Source: Arsenophonus sp052174115
GTDB lineage: Bacteria; Pseudomonadota; Gammaproteobacteria; Enterobacterales; Enterobacteriaceae
Assembly: GCA_052174115.1 (NCBI GenBank)
Contig: JBQMRX010000001.1
Coordinates: 930,001 to 994,000 of the forward strand
DNA: 64,000 nucleotides
Direction: 5' to 3'
Program-made: the position numbers and the translations under genes
In this document: in pieces, positions 9,336 to 18,976 of the stretch
Layout of the letters: every line of letters begins with the position of its first letter
Numbering within the stretch: the stretch's first letter is position 1
Notes under the pieces: generated by a model
Told to the model about the DNA's origin: nothing
What the model saw: only the letters and a program-made list of their open reading frames with translations
Database searches by the model: none

Positions 9336-10412
9336 ATGAAGTCTTCAATAATTAATAAATTAGAAGCATTACAAAAACGATATGAAGAAATTCAAGTTTA
9401 TCTAGTTGATGCTAAAATAATTACAGATCAAGAACGTTTTCGTATATTATCTAAAGAATATGCACAATTAACTGATATATCTAAATATTTTAAATTATGG
9501 TGTTCTATTCAGCAAGATATTAAAACAACTGAAATATTACTTCATGATCCTGAAATACGAGAAATTGCTCATGAAGATTTAAAAAAAGCACAAAAACATA
9601 ATGAAGAAATTGAACAGCAATTACAGATTTTATTATTACCAAAAGATCTCGATGATGAAAAAAATTGTTTTTTAGAAATTCGTGCAGGCACCGGTGGTAA
9701 TGAAGCTGCAATATTTGCCGGTGATCTTTTTAGAATGTATAATCGTTATGCGGAATCTCGTTACTGGTATATTGAAATTATAAATGCTAATGAAGGAGAG
9801 CATGGTGGTTATAAAGAAATTATTATCAAAATTTCTGGTAATAATGTATATGCTTGTCTAAAATTTGAGTCAGGGGGACATCGTGTTCAGCGAGTACCAG
9901 AAACAGAATCTCAAGGGCGTATTCATACTTCTACTTGTACAGTAGCAGTTTTAGCTGAAGTTCCAACAACAGAGCTTCCAGATATTAATCCTAATGACTT
10001 AAGAATTGATACTTTTCGTTCGTCAGGAGCTGGAGGGCAACACGTTAATACTACTGATTCTGCAATTCGTATTATTCATATTCCAACTGGAATTGTTGTT
10101 GAGTGTCAAGATGAGCGTTCTCAACATAAAAATAAAGCTAAAGCACTATCTGTTTTAGCTGCTCGTATTCGTGTAATTGAAATGCAAAAACGTCGTATAG
10201 TAGAAACCTCTAAGCGTCGTAATTTACTTGGTTCTGGTGATCGTTCTGATAGGATCAGAACTTATAACTTTCCACAAGGTCGTATTACTGATCATCGTAT
10301 TAATTTAACACTCTACCGTTTAGATGAAGTGATGAATGGAAAATTAGATATTTTAATTACACCTATTATTAATGAATATCAAGCAGATCAAGTCTCTGCT
10401 TTATCAGAATAG
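9336..10412 (+). CDS. prfA: Peptide chain release factor 1
   Basis: RF1 recognises UAA and UAG stop codons and triggers peptide release. The 358 residues (360 in E. coli) include the codon-recognition region with the PxT-type segment EVPTTELPDI, the catalytic GGQ in SSGAGGQHVNTTDSA (about residues 228-242), and NLLGSGDRSDRIRTYNFPQGR. The stop is 5 bases before prmC, whose product methylates the GGQ glutamine, so the pair is kept together as in E. coli. Confidence 0.98.
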   Translation: MKSSIINKLEALQKRYEEIQVYLVDAKIITDQERFRILSKEYAQLTDISKYFKLWCSIQQDIKTTEILLHDPEIREIAHEDLKKAQKHNEEIEQQLQILLLPKDLDDEKNCFLEIRAGTGGNEAAIFAGDLFRMYNRYAESRYWYIEIINANEGEHGGYKEIIIKISGNNVYACLKFESGGHRVQRVPETESQGRIHTSTCTVAVLAEVPTTELPDINPNDLRIDTFRSSGAGGQHVNTTDSAIRIIHIPTGIVVECQDERSQHKNKAKALSVLAARIRVIEMQKRRIVETSKRRNLLGSGDRSDRIRTYNFPQGRITDHRINLTLYRLDEVMNGKLDILITPIINEYQADQVSALSE

Positions 10413-10417
10413 AATTA

Positions 10418-11272
10418 ATGAATTATCGGTATTGGTTATCTTATGCAGCTAATAAGCTTTATCATAGTAATAGTCCTAAGCGTGATGCTGAAATTTTATT
10501 GGAATATATAATACAAAAACAACGGACTTTTCTTATTGCATTTAGTGAAATAGAATTAACTGTTAAAGAACAAGAACAACTTGAAAATTTATTAGCTTAT
10601 CGTGCTATGGGTGAACCTATCGCTTATTTAATAAAAGAAAAAGAGTTTTGGTCATTACCAATAAAAGTTTCACCTGTTACATTAATACCTCGTGCAGATA
10701 CAGAGTGCTTAGTTGAACGGGCACTACAATTATTATCAAATAATAAGCAAATAGTAAAAATATTGGATTTAGGAACGGGTACAGGCGCTATAGCATTAGC
10801 TTTAGCTTCAGAGTGTCCAAAAGCTCAGATAATTGGTATTGACATTAGTGGTGCTGCAGTTAATTTAGCTAAATTTAATGCAGATAATTTAATGATCAAT
10901 AATACTAAATTTTATAAAAGTAACTGGTTTACTTCGTTACCTATTCAGCAATTTGATATGATTGTTAGTAATCCACCTTATATCGATGAATTTGATCCAC
11001 ATTTACAACAAGGAGATGTGCGTTTTGAACCTAAAACAGCATTAATATCAGCTAATCATGGATTAGCTGATATTCAATTGATAATTGAACAGTCATGTAA
11101 CTATTTAGTTAATAATGGATGGCTTTTACTTGAACACGGGTGGTTGCAAGGAAGGCAAGTAAGACAGTTATTTTTCTATCATTATTATCAACAGGTAGTA
11201 ACTTTTCAAGATTATGGTGGTAATGATCGTATTACAATGGGTCAATGGAAACATGATGAAAACCATAGTTGA
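10418..11272 (+). CDS. prmC: Release factor glutamine methyltransferase PrmC (HemK)
   Basis: This S-adenosylmethionine-dependent enzyme N5-methylates the glutamine of the GGQ motif in RF1 and RF2. The 284 residues include the N-terminal helical RF-binding domain, VTLIPRADTECLVE, the SAM motif LDLGTGTGAIALALA (about residues 114-128) and the catalytic NPPY in VSNPPYIDE. It follows prfA by 5 bases, and its 3' end overlaps sirB1. E. coli has sirB2 between prmC and sirB1; it has been removed cleanly here. Confidence 0.97.
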   Translation: MNYRYWLSYAANKLYHSNSPKRDAEILLEYIIQKQRTFLIAFSEIELTVKEQEQLENLLAYRAMGEPIAYLIKEKEFWSLPIKVSPVTLIPRADTECLVERALQLLSNNKQIVKILDLGTGTGAIALALASECPKAQIIGIDISGAAVNLAKFNADNLMINNTKFYKSNWFTSLPIQQFDMIVSNPPYIDEFDPHLQQGDVRFEPKTALISANHGLADIQLIIEQSCNYLVNNGWLLLEHGWLQGRQVRQLFFYHYYQQVVTFQDYGGNDRITMGQWKHDENHS

Positions 11273-12065
11273 TTTTGAATTTAATAAAGAACCATTATCT
11301 GAAGGTATCATACTTATTTCACAAATTATTCAACCAGATTTTCCAGTTGAACAGGTTAATATACAACTTAAACATCTTGTTATGGAAGCAAGACAAAAAA
11401 TACAAATTAATAATAATATAGAAAAACAAGTATCTATTTTACTAAAGTTATTCTATCGAGAATGGCTTTTTAGCAGTGTAACAGGAGTTTATTCACTTTC
11501 TGAAGCAATTTGGTTGGATAAAGTGCTAATGGCAAGGCAGGGAGCAGCTGTTTCATTGGGAACGATTTTTTTACATGTAGCTAATCAATTACAATTACCT
11601 GTAATACCAATTATTTTTCTGACTGAACTTATTTTATGTGTTTGTCGAGATGATGGTACTTATTGGTATATTAATCCAATAAATGGCGAAACGCTTACTG
11701 AAAAGATGCTTGATTTATGGATAAAAGGAACAATTAGTCCTTTTGCTAATTTGACTCGAAAAGATATAGAAAAAACTGAGCATAGAATTATAATACGCAA
11801 AATATTTGATACAATAAAAGCAGCATTAATGGAAGAAAAAAAAATGGAACAAGCCTTAAGAGTTTGTGAAGCATTGTTAATTTTTAATCCAAAAGATCCT
11901 TATGAAATACGCGATAGAGGACTTATTTTTGCGCATTTAGAATGTAATCATGTAGCTATTTCTGATTTGAATTATTTTGTTGAACAATGTCCAGAAGATC
12001 CTGTTTCTGAAGTAATAAAAATGCAAATATATTCAATAGATGGACGCCAAGTTATACTACATTGA
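11256..12065 (+). CDS. sirB1: Transglutaminase-like/TPR protein SirB1 (YchA)
   Basis: This cytoplasmic protein of the SirB1 family combines a transglutaminase-like N-terminal fold with TPR-type repeats at the C-terminus; its biochemical function is not established. About 269 residues, as in E. coli. Family stretches seen: DFEFNKEPLSEGI at the start, ARQGAAVSLGTIFL, YWYINPINGE, and the TPR end ALLIFNPKDPYEIRDRGLIFA with YFVEQCPEDPVSE. The frame is open from 11214, but the ATG at 11256 aligns with the E. coli start and gives a 17-base overlap with prmC. kdsA follows 50 bases later. Confidence 0.92.
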   Translation: MKTIVDFEFNKEPLSEGIILISQIIQPDFPVEQVNIQLKHLVMEARQKIQINNNIEKQVSILLKLFYREWLFSSVTGVYSLSEAIWLDKVLMARQGAAVSLGTIFLHVANQLQLPVIPIIFLTELILCVCRDDGTYWYINPINGETLTEKMLDLWIKGTISPFANLTRKDIEKTEHRIIIRKIFDTIKAALMEEKKMEQALRVCEALLIFNPKDPYEIRDRGLIFAHLECNHVAISDLNYFVEQCPEDPVSEVIKMQIYSIDGRQVILH

Positions 12066-12115
12066 TTATCAAAATTATAGCTAATTTATTATTAAATAAA
12101 TAGAAAGGTAAAAAT

Positions 12116-12970
12116 ATGCAACATAAAATAGTTGTTATTGATAGTATTAAAGTAGCAAATAATTTACCATTTGTTTTGTTTGGTGGCATGAATGTGCTTG
12201 AATCACGCGATTTAGCTATGAAAGTTTGTGAACATTATGTTTCTGTAACAGATAAACTTAATATTCCTTATGTTTTTAAAGCTTCTTTTGATAAAGCGAA
12301 TCGATCTTCAATTCATTCCTATCGTGGCCTAGGAATTGAAGAAGGAATGAAAATTTTTCAAGAAATAAAAAAAACATTTTGCGTTAAAGTAATCACTGAT
12401 GTTCATGAATTAACGCAACCAGCATTAGTTGCTGAAGTAGTTGATGTTATTCAGTTACCAGCTTTTTTAGCTCGTCAAACTGATTTAATTAAAGCTATTG
12501 CTAAAACTGATTTAGTTATTAATATTAAAAAACCTCAATTTATTAGTCCATATCAAATGGGTGATATTATTGAAAAATTTAAAGAAGTAGGTAATGAAAA
12601 ACTTATTCTTTGTGATCGTGGAGTAAATTTTGGTTATGATAACTTAATTGTCGATATGTTAGGTTTTAATATTATGATAAATGTATCAAATGGTTCTCCA
12701 GTTATTTTTGATGTTACTCATGCATTGCAATATCGTGATATTTTTTGTTCAGTTTCTAATGGTCGACGCGGGCAAGTTTCTGAATTAGCAAGAGCAGGTA
12801 TCGCTGTAGGTTTAGCGGGGTTATTTTTAGAAGCACATCCTGATCCAATTAATGCAAAATGTGATGGGTCATCAGCACTACCATTAGAAAAATTAGCACC
12901 TTTTCTTGAACAAATTAAAGCTATCGATGATTTAGTAAAAAATTTTACTCAACTAGATACAAGTAATTAA
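12116..12970 (+). CDS. kdsA: 3-deoxy-D-manno-octulosonate 8-phosphate synthase
   Basis: It condenses phosphoenolpyruvate and arabinose 5-phosphate into KDO-8-phosphate, for the inner core of lipopolysaccharide. The 284 residues equal the E. coli length. Conserved stretches are FVLFGGMNVLESRD, FKASFDKANRSSIHSYRG, ITDVHE, VIQLPAFLARQTDL, NIKKPQF, CDRG-NFGYDNL and EAHPDP-NAKCDG. A good AGAAAGG ribosome site precedes the ATG. Retention indicates that the organism still makes at least a KDO-lipid A type outer membrane. Confidence 0.98.
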   Translation: MQHKIVVIDSIKVANNLPFVLFGGMNVLESRDLAMKVCEHYVSVTDKLNIPYVFKASFDKANRSSIHSYRGLGIEEGMKIFQEIKKTFCVKVITDVHELTQPALVAEVVDVIQLPAFLARQTDLIKAIAKTDLVINIKKPQFISPYQMGDIIEKFKEVGNEKLILCDRGVNFGYDNLIVDMLGFNIMINVSNGSPVIFDVTHALQYRDIFCSVSNGRRGQVSELARAGIAVGLAGLFLEAHPDPINAKCDGSSALPLEKLAPFLEQIKAIDDLVKNFTQLDTSN

Positions 12971-13020
12971 TTGTTATTTAATATTATAATTAATGATGTT
13001 ATTATTATGTTTTGCATTAA

Positions 13021-13048
13021 TTATTATTTTATTATCATAAAATAATAA
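13021..13048 (+). terminator. Possible kdsA terminator hairpin
   Basis: Arms 13021-13032 and 13037-13048 are exact reverse complements of A and T only, 50 bases downstream of kdsA. There is no following T-run, and hairpins of this size occur by chance in such AT-rich DNA, so the call is weak. Confidence 0.3.
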
Positions 13049-13651
13049 GATATATTTGTATTATAATTTAATTACTTTAATTATGATAATTTATTATGTT
13101 AATATAATTATATTTTAGTATTATTTGTTTTAATGATTAATAAGAATAAAAATTCTTATTAAATAAATAATTAATTAAAAACAAAAATATTACTCTTAAA
13201 TATTATTTAACTGATTTATAAATTTATATGAATACTTATGTAAAATATTTTATAAATATTTAATAATATTGTACATTAAAAATTAATATTAAATTTATTA
13301 GTAGAATATTAGTTTTAAGAATAGAAAATTTGATTTAATTATATTTAAAAATATTTTTTAAAAAAAATTTAAAAAAATTAAACTTATATCATTATTTATT
13401 AGTTGATAAAAATTTAAATAAATTTTTCATAAAAAATTAAATATTTATATTTATTTAATTACTATTGAACTTATTGGTTGATATTATCAAATAATTAAAA
13501 ATTAAAATAATAGATAATGTTATTAACAATAATATTAAAATATATTATATATTATATATAATATAATAAAAAAGTTTATTATATTTTAGCATTTCTTATT
13601 ATTATAATTAATTAAGTAAGTTAAAATAATTACAAAATAATTAGTATACAG

Positions 13652-13696
13652 TAAAACATAAATAATTTTATTAATATAAAAATTATTTATGTTTTA
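13652..13696. repeat. Long perfect AT inverted repeat (18-bp arms)
   Basis: Arms 13652-13669 and 13679-13696 are perfect reverse complements, including one G-C pair, around a 9-base loop. It lies alone in the desert between kdsA and tRNA-Ser. It may be a terminator left from a lost gene. Confidence 0.5.
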
Positions 13697-14295
13697 ATAA
13701 AATAATTATGATAATATAATTATATATGCTTTAATATAATTATATTAATTTTTATTATTATTATAATTTATTTAATATTATTAATTTGATAGAATATTGA
13801 GTTATTAAATAATATTTAATTAATTTTTAAGAAAAATAACTATTTAATTTTACTTATAGTATTAAAATATTATGCAATAGTAAAAAATTATTTTTATTAT
13901 ATAAATTATCATTAATAAAAAAATTTTTAAAATTAAATTAATTTTTAATAAAATTATCAATTATAAAATAAAAAAATAGCTATATTTATATTTTCATAAT
14001 TGTAACTAATTATATTTAAATTTTATTATTAATATAAATAAAACAATATTTAATATTAATTGTTAAATGATAGTTTATATTGTGAATTAGTAAATAATTA
14101 ATTACTTAATTTAATTAATGAATTATTTATTATTATACTGATTTATTAATTTATGTTTAATGATATTTAAATTAAGTATATTAAAATATAATAAATTAAA
14201 TTTTTAAAAATTACTTGTTTTGATGTATATAATTAAGTATAAAAATTGAATTATTTACATATAAAAAATAATTTTACTATAAAATATTTTTATAT

Positions 14296-14381
14296 CGGGG
14301 AGGGAGGGATTCGAACCCTCGATACTTTTTACATATACACACTTTCCAAGTGTGCTCCTTTAGCCACTCGGACACCTCACC
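14296..14381 (-). tRNA. tRNA-Ser (anticodon GGA)
   Basis: An 86-base class II tRNA closely matching E. coli tRNA-Ser(GGA). It starts GGTGAGG TGTCCGAGTGG, has the anticodon stem CACAC/GTGTG around TTGGAAA, a shortened AT-rich variable arm, and the T arm GAGGG TTCGAAT CCCTC. The 3' strand of the acceptor stem reads CCTCCCC instead of CCTCACC, leaving a single U3-C70 mismatch (see findings). CCA is not encoded. It reads UCC and UCU serine codons. Confidence 0.95.
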
Positions 14382-14989
14382 AGTTATTATACTATTATTA
14401 TAATTTTTTATTATATTAGAATTATCATTTTAATTATTTTATAAATAAATTAAATTATTAAATTTATACTAAAGTAATTATTAAAAATCTATTATTTTTT
14501 TTAAAAAATATATATTATTAATATAATTAACCATTAAAAAATTAAAATTTAAAATGTTATTTATTATAAGTTTCAATTAATTATTTTAATAATATTTTAT
14601 AATTATTAATCATAAATGTTAATATATTAAATACTAGCAATTTTAATTGATATTTTAATGTTAAATAAAATTCTATTTTAATAAAACTAATCATTTTTAT
14701 ATTTTATTGTTTTTTAACATTTTATATTTATAATAATTTAGTTAAATATTATTAATTTAAGTCTACTTATTTAATTATTTTTTTATTTGTTAGTAAATTA
14801 TTTTTGATTAAAAATAATTTATATTATAATTAATTTACTTTATTTAGTTATAATATTAAGTTAAGTTTTAATTTTATTATATAAAAATTAATTAATCATT
14901 AATAATGTTTTTATTTGTAAATACAATATAATAAACAATAATATATAAAATATATTATATATATTAATTATTTATTAATTTATATTAAT
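14382..14989. other. AT-rich desert upstream of tRNA-Ser
   Basis: About 0.6 kb of A/T sequence between tRNA-Ser and the 3' end of yceB, which are on the same strand. No readable gene, and no promoter that stands out from the background. Confidence 0.5.
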
Positions 14990-15550
14990 TTATTTTATTA
15001 ATGTAATAATTAGCTTACCAGGTTTAACTTCAAGTTTTTTTAAAATTTTTTTTGTTAACCATTCTACTTTATTTTTTTCTTCTTGTAATAAATAAATAGG
15101 ATTTTTATCAAAATAAATTTTTAATAAGTTGTTAATAATAGGAAGTATTGATTTAATAGTTGAAGATATTTTTTTTGGTGTGATTTTATAATCAGAAATT
15201 ATCAATTCTTTCAAATAAATAGCACCGGTAGTAGCATCAAAATAAGGTAGTGAAGTTATAGCAAAAAATACCTCAGCATCTGTTGAGGATAATAACGTTT
15301 TAAGATTAATTTCAGCTACTGTAGTTATGATAATTTTATTTGGTTCAATTTGACCTATTTTAACAGAAAAATTAGTTAAATTAAGATTAGCATTAGCAAC
15401 TCCATAAATTTCTATTTTTTTACTATATTTAATATTTTTTTCTAAATACTGATTAATTATATCTTCAGTAACACTGAATTCTGCTAATTGGTTGCATCCA
15501 ATAATTATTCCACACAGTAATAAAAGTACTCCTATAAAAAATTGCTTCAT
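14990..15550 (-). CDS. yceB: DUF1439 outer-membrane-type lipoprotein YceB
   Basis: A 186-residue lipoprotein with signal peptide and lipobox ending GCNQ (cysteine at about residue 19). The mature part resembles E. coli YceB throughout: SVTEDIINQYLEK, GVANANLNLTNFSVKIGQIEPNKI, LPYFD-TTGAIYLKEL, ILPIINNLLKIYF-KNPIYLL and the end LEVKPGKLIITL. DUF1439 proteins are thought to adopt a lipid-binding SMP/LEA-like fold; the exact function is not known. The gene stands alone with deserts on both sides. Its retention in a reduced genome is notable. Confidence 0.9.
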   Translation of the reverse strand: MKQFFIGVLLLLCGIIIGCNQLAEFSVTEDIINQYLEKNIKYSKKIEIYGVANANLNLTNFSVKIGQIEPNKIIITTVAEINLKTLLSSTDAEVFFAITSLPYFDATTGAIYLKELIISDYKITPKKISSTIKSILPIINNLLKIYFDKNPIYLLQEEKNKVEWLTKKILKKLEVKPGKLIITLIK

Positions 15551-17220
15551 AGTTTATTTTCCTGTATTTTTAATAAAAAGATTGTATATAACTATTTATT
15601 CTAATAGATAATAGTTTTATTTTTATTAATTAAATTATTGCTATAAAGTATTTATAAAATTAATGACTATATTATATAATTAAGAATATTTATAAGATAG
15701 TTTTAGTAAATATTTATTAATTTTATATATAATATAATTAATTATTTTGATATAATTTATTTCACTATCAAATATTATCATTTTTATGATAATTAAGTTG
15801 ATTATTAATTTTCTATTTAAAGATAAAATTTATTTATTTATAAAAATTGATAGATTTAGCATTTCATTAATTATATTTAAAATATTAATATAATTTAAAT
15901 ATATAAAACAAAATAATAAGTTAACATAAAGATGATATCTTTAAACATATTGATTATAAAAATTTTATTTATATTATTAAAGAAATTATATGAATCTAAA
16001 ATTAAATATTTAAGATAATTATGATTATAAAATTATTATATCTTATTATCAATGAATATAATTAAAATTATATAATATAAACTAATTATATACAGTTAAT
16101 ATATCAACAAAATAACAATATCAGTAGTTTATTAATTGATAATAATAAATAAAAATATTTATATTTATGAAGTTTGTTTAGTTTAATAATTAAAGAAATT
16201 AACAAGAGAGTATTAAATAAAATCCTATTTAAAGTTAATAAAATATAAGATATTTATAAAATCAAGAGAACAGTAATCATTATCGTTAAATTTAAACTTA
16301 AATAATAAATAACGATATGATTAATAATATTATAGAATTGATATGTAAATAATTCGCTATAGTATTTTTAAAAATATTTTTAAATTTTATTAAGATATTT
16401 GTTTAAAGTTAAGTAAAAGTAAAGACTATAACTATAGTAATTTAATATAATTATATTAAATATATATCGATATTAGTGAAAATAGAAAATAAATACGATT
16501 AATAATATAATATCTAGTGATAAAAGATATTTATTGATATTTTATAAATCTTTACTAAAAAGTTAAATATGTTTTTTAAAATAAAATATATTAATATATG
16601 ACATAAATATTATAGAATTAATAGTGATGTTTTAAATTTTAATTAAAGATCTTAAATATTACTTTATTAAAGAGAATTAATAATGTTGAATCTGATAAAT
16701 CAATACTTATTTTTTAATTAATATTTTATTGAAAAAATGTTTTAAAATTCAAAATTTATATTAATAAATATTATTAGTTTACTATCTAGTATGAATATTT
16801 TTATATTTTGCTAAAAATACATTTTTGTAATTAATTTTTTGTTTTTTATTTTAAGATAAAAATGAAACTATAATTATAAAAGTCTAGTTAATTTTAACAA
16901 TATTATTAAAAAATTTTAAAAATTTATTTTCTCTGTTATTTGATAATTAAAAAATAATTTATATATAAATTGTAATAAATTACATATACTTTATAATTAT
17001 TAAAATAACTATTTTTAAAAAATTTTTAAATTATTAAAATATGCTTAAATTTATTTAAAAATTTATAATTAAAATAGATTATTTAAAATAAAATAAGATA
17101 AATAATAATTAATTTTTATCTTCTACTTTAAAAAATAGTTAATTTAATTCATGGTTATACTTAGTATCCCTTCTTACACTTTATTAATTTATCATTAATT
17201 GTCGTTAATAACGGTATCAT
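15551..17220. other. AT-rich desert between yceB and murJ
   Basis: About 1.7 kb between the divergent yceB and murJ. All frames are broken, and I could not match any stretch to a known protein. The sequence around 16190-16310 is slightly less AT-rich than the rest and may be the core of a lost gene, but this is only an impression. Confidence 0.45.
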
Positions 17221-18756
17221 ATGAATTTATTAAAATCATTAGCAATGATAAGTTTTATAACTATATTTTCTCGAATATTAGGTTTTATTCGCGATGTTAT
17301 TATTACGCGTTTTTTTGGTGCTAATGCGGCGACAGATGCTTTTTTTGTTGCTTTTAAATTACCAAATTTATTACGTCGAATTTTTGCTGAAGGGGCATTT
17401 TCTCAAGCTTTTGTTCCTATTTTAGTAGAATATAAAAACCAGAAAGGTGATGAAGCTACTCGTACTTTTATTACTTATGTTTCTGGTTTATTAACATTAA
17501 TTTTAGCTATTATTACATTGGCTGAAATATTAGTAGCACCTTGGATTGTTTATATTACTGCGCCTGGTTTTATTGCTACACCTGATAAATTTGATTTAAC
17601 TGTTCGTTTGTTAAGAATAACTTTTCCTTATATTTTTTTGATTTCTTTAGTATCATTGATGGGCGCGGTTTTAAATAATTGGAATCGTTTTTCTGTTCCT
17701 GCTTTTGCACCTATTTTACTTAATATTAGTATGATTATATCAATGTTATTGTTAGCTCCATATTGTAAACCACCTATTATAGCATTAGCATGGGGAGTTT
17801 TTGCTGGTGGTATATTACAGTTTTTGTATCAATTACCTTTTTTACAAAAAATTGGTATGTTAGTTTTACCTCGTATTTCTTTTCGTAATAGAGGTGTATG
17901 GCGAGTAATAAAACTAATGGGACCGGCAATTATCGGTGTTTCAGTAAGTCAGATTTCTTTGATCATTAATACTATTTTTGCTTCATTTTTACAGTCAGGT
18001 TCTGTTTCATGGATATATTATGCTGATAGATTAATAGAACTTCCTACTGGTGTTTTAGGGGTAGCACTTACCACTATTTTATTACCTTCTATGGCAAAAA
18101 GTTTTTCAAGCGGTGATTATAAAAAATATCAGTGTTTAATGGACTGGGGATTACGACTTTGTTTTTTATTAGTGTTACCTTGCTCAATTTCTTTAATTAT
18201 TTTAGCTTATCCATTAACGGTGTCACTTTTTCAGTATGGAAACTTTACATCTTATGATACTATAATGACTCAGCGAGCATTAATTGCTTATTGTATTGGT
18301 TTAATTGGATTAATTATTATTAAAGTATTAGCATCTGGTTTTTATTCAAGACAAGATGTTAAAACGCCAGTTAAAATTGCAATTATTACTTTAATTTTGA
18401 CACAATTAATGAATCTTGTTTTTATTGGTCCATTAAAACATGCTGGATTAGCTTTATCAATTAGTTTAGCGGCATGCTTTAATGCTCTAATGCTTTATTG
18501 GCAATTACGCCGTCAGGCAATTTTTATTCCATTACTTGGTTGGAAAAAATTTTTATTCAAATTATTTGGTGCTTTAATTATTATGGTAGCAATGTTACTA
18601 CTGATATTAAATTTTATGCCAATTTGGGAACATGGAAATATGTTAACGCGGATTATACGATTATTATTTGTTGTTTTTACAGGTGCTATCACTTATTTTA
18701 CTGCATTATTTATTTTTGGTTTTCGGTTTCGAGATTTTTCACAGCGAAGTATTTAG
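17221..18756 (+). CDS. murJ: Lipid II flippase MurJ
   Basis: This MOP-superfamily inner-membrane protein moves lipid II to the periplasmic face for peptidoglycan synthesis. The 511 residues equal the E. coli MurJ length. The N-terminus MNLLKSLAMISFIT-FSRILGFIRD is followed by NAATDAFFVAFKLPNLLRRIFAEGAFSQAFVP, the hallmark of MurJ with its functionally important arginines. Further stretches include GPAIIGVSVSQISLIINTIFASFL, WIYYADRL and the LASGFYSRQD-KTPVKIA segment. About 14 hydrophobic helices can be counted. It is isolated, with deserts or tRNA genes on either side. Confidence 0.97.
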   Translation: MNLLKSLAMISFITIFSRILGFIRDVIITRFFGANAATDAFFVAFKLPNLLRRIFAEGAFSQAFVPILVEYKNQKGDEATRTFITYVSGLLTLILAIITLAEILVAPWIVYITAPGFIATPDKFDLTVRLLRITFPYIFLISLVSLMGAVLNNWNRFSVPAFAPILLNISMIISMLLLAPYCKPPIIALAWGVFAGGILQFLYQLPFLQKIGMLVLPRISFRNRGVWRVIKLMGPAIIGVSVSQISLIINTIFASFLQSGSVSWIYYADRLIELPTGVLGVALTTILLPSMAKSFSSGDYKKYQCLMDWGLRLCFLLVLPCSISLIILAYPLTVSLFQYGNFTSYDTIMTQRALIAYCIGLIGLIIIKVLASGFYSRQDVKTPVKIAIITLILTQLMNLVFIGPLKHAGLALSISLAACFNALMLYWQLRRQAIFIPLLGWKKFLFKLFGALIIMVAMLLLILNFMPIWEHGNMLTRIIRLLFVVFTGAITYFTALFIFGFRFRDFSQRSI

Positions 18757-18902
18757 TTAAATGATTAATAAATAATTATATAAGTTTAATTGAGTAACTA
18801 TAAATATAATTATAAAAATTTATGTAATTTTAATTATAAAGTAAATCTAATAATTTAATGAACTTTATGATTTAAAATTGTATTAAAATTAGAAAAATTT
18901 GA

Positions 18903-18976
18903 TGCGTCCAAGTGGACTTGAACCACTGACCACCATCATGTCAAAATGGTACTCTAACCAACTGAGCTATGGACGC
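18903..18976 (-). tRNA. tRNA-Val (anticodon GAC)
   Basis: A 74-base tRNA with fully paired acceptor stem GCGTCCA/TGGACGC, D arm TAGCTCAGTTGGTTAGAG, anticodon loop TTGACAT giving GAC, and T arm GTGG TTCAAGT CCAC. It closely matches E. coli valV/valW. CCA is not encoded. Its place close to ribE recalls E. coli, where ribC, mdtK and valVW are neighbours. Confidence 0.96.

Larger units (their letters stand above)
12971..14295. other. AT-rich desert between kdsA and tRNA-Ser, with hairpins
   Basis: About 1.3 kb of nearly pure A/T without readable protein remains. Exact inverted repeats lie at 13021-13048 (12-bp arms, TATC spacer, 50 bases after the kdsA stop), 13137-13162 (11-bp arms) and 13652-13696 (18-bp arms, 9-base spacer). 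The first is the best candidate for the kdsA terminator, although it lacks a T-run. Confidence 0.55.

Noticed and set aside
13500..13570. Dense TATA repeats resembling an origin or a partition site.
   Set aside because: Simple AT repeats occur throughout the deserts; no DnaA-box cluster or origin-associated gene is near.
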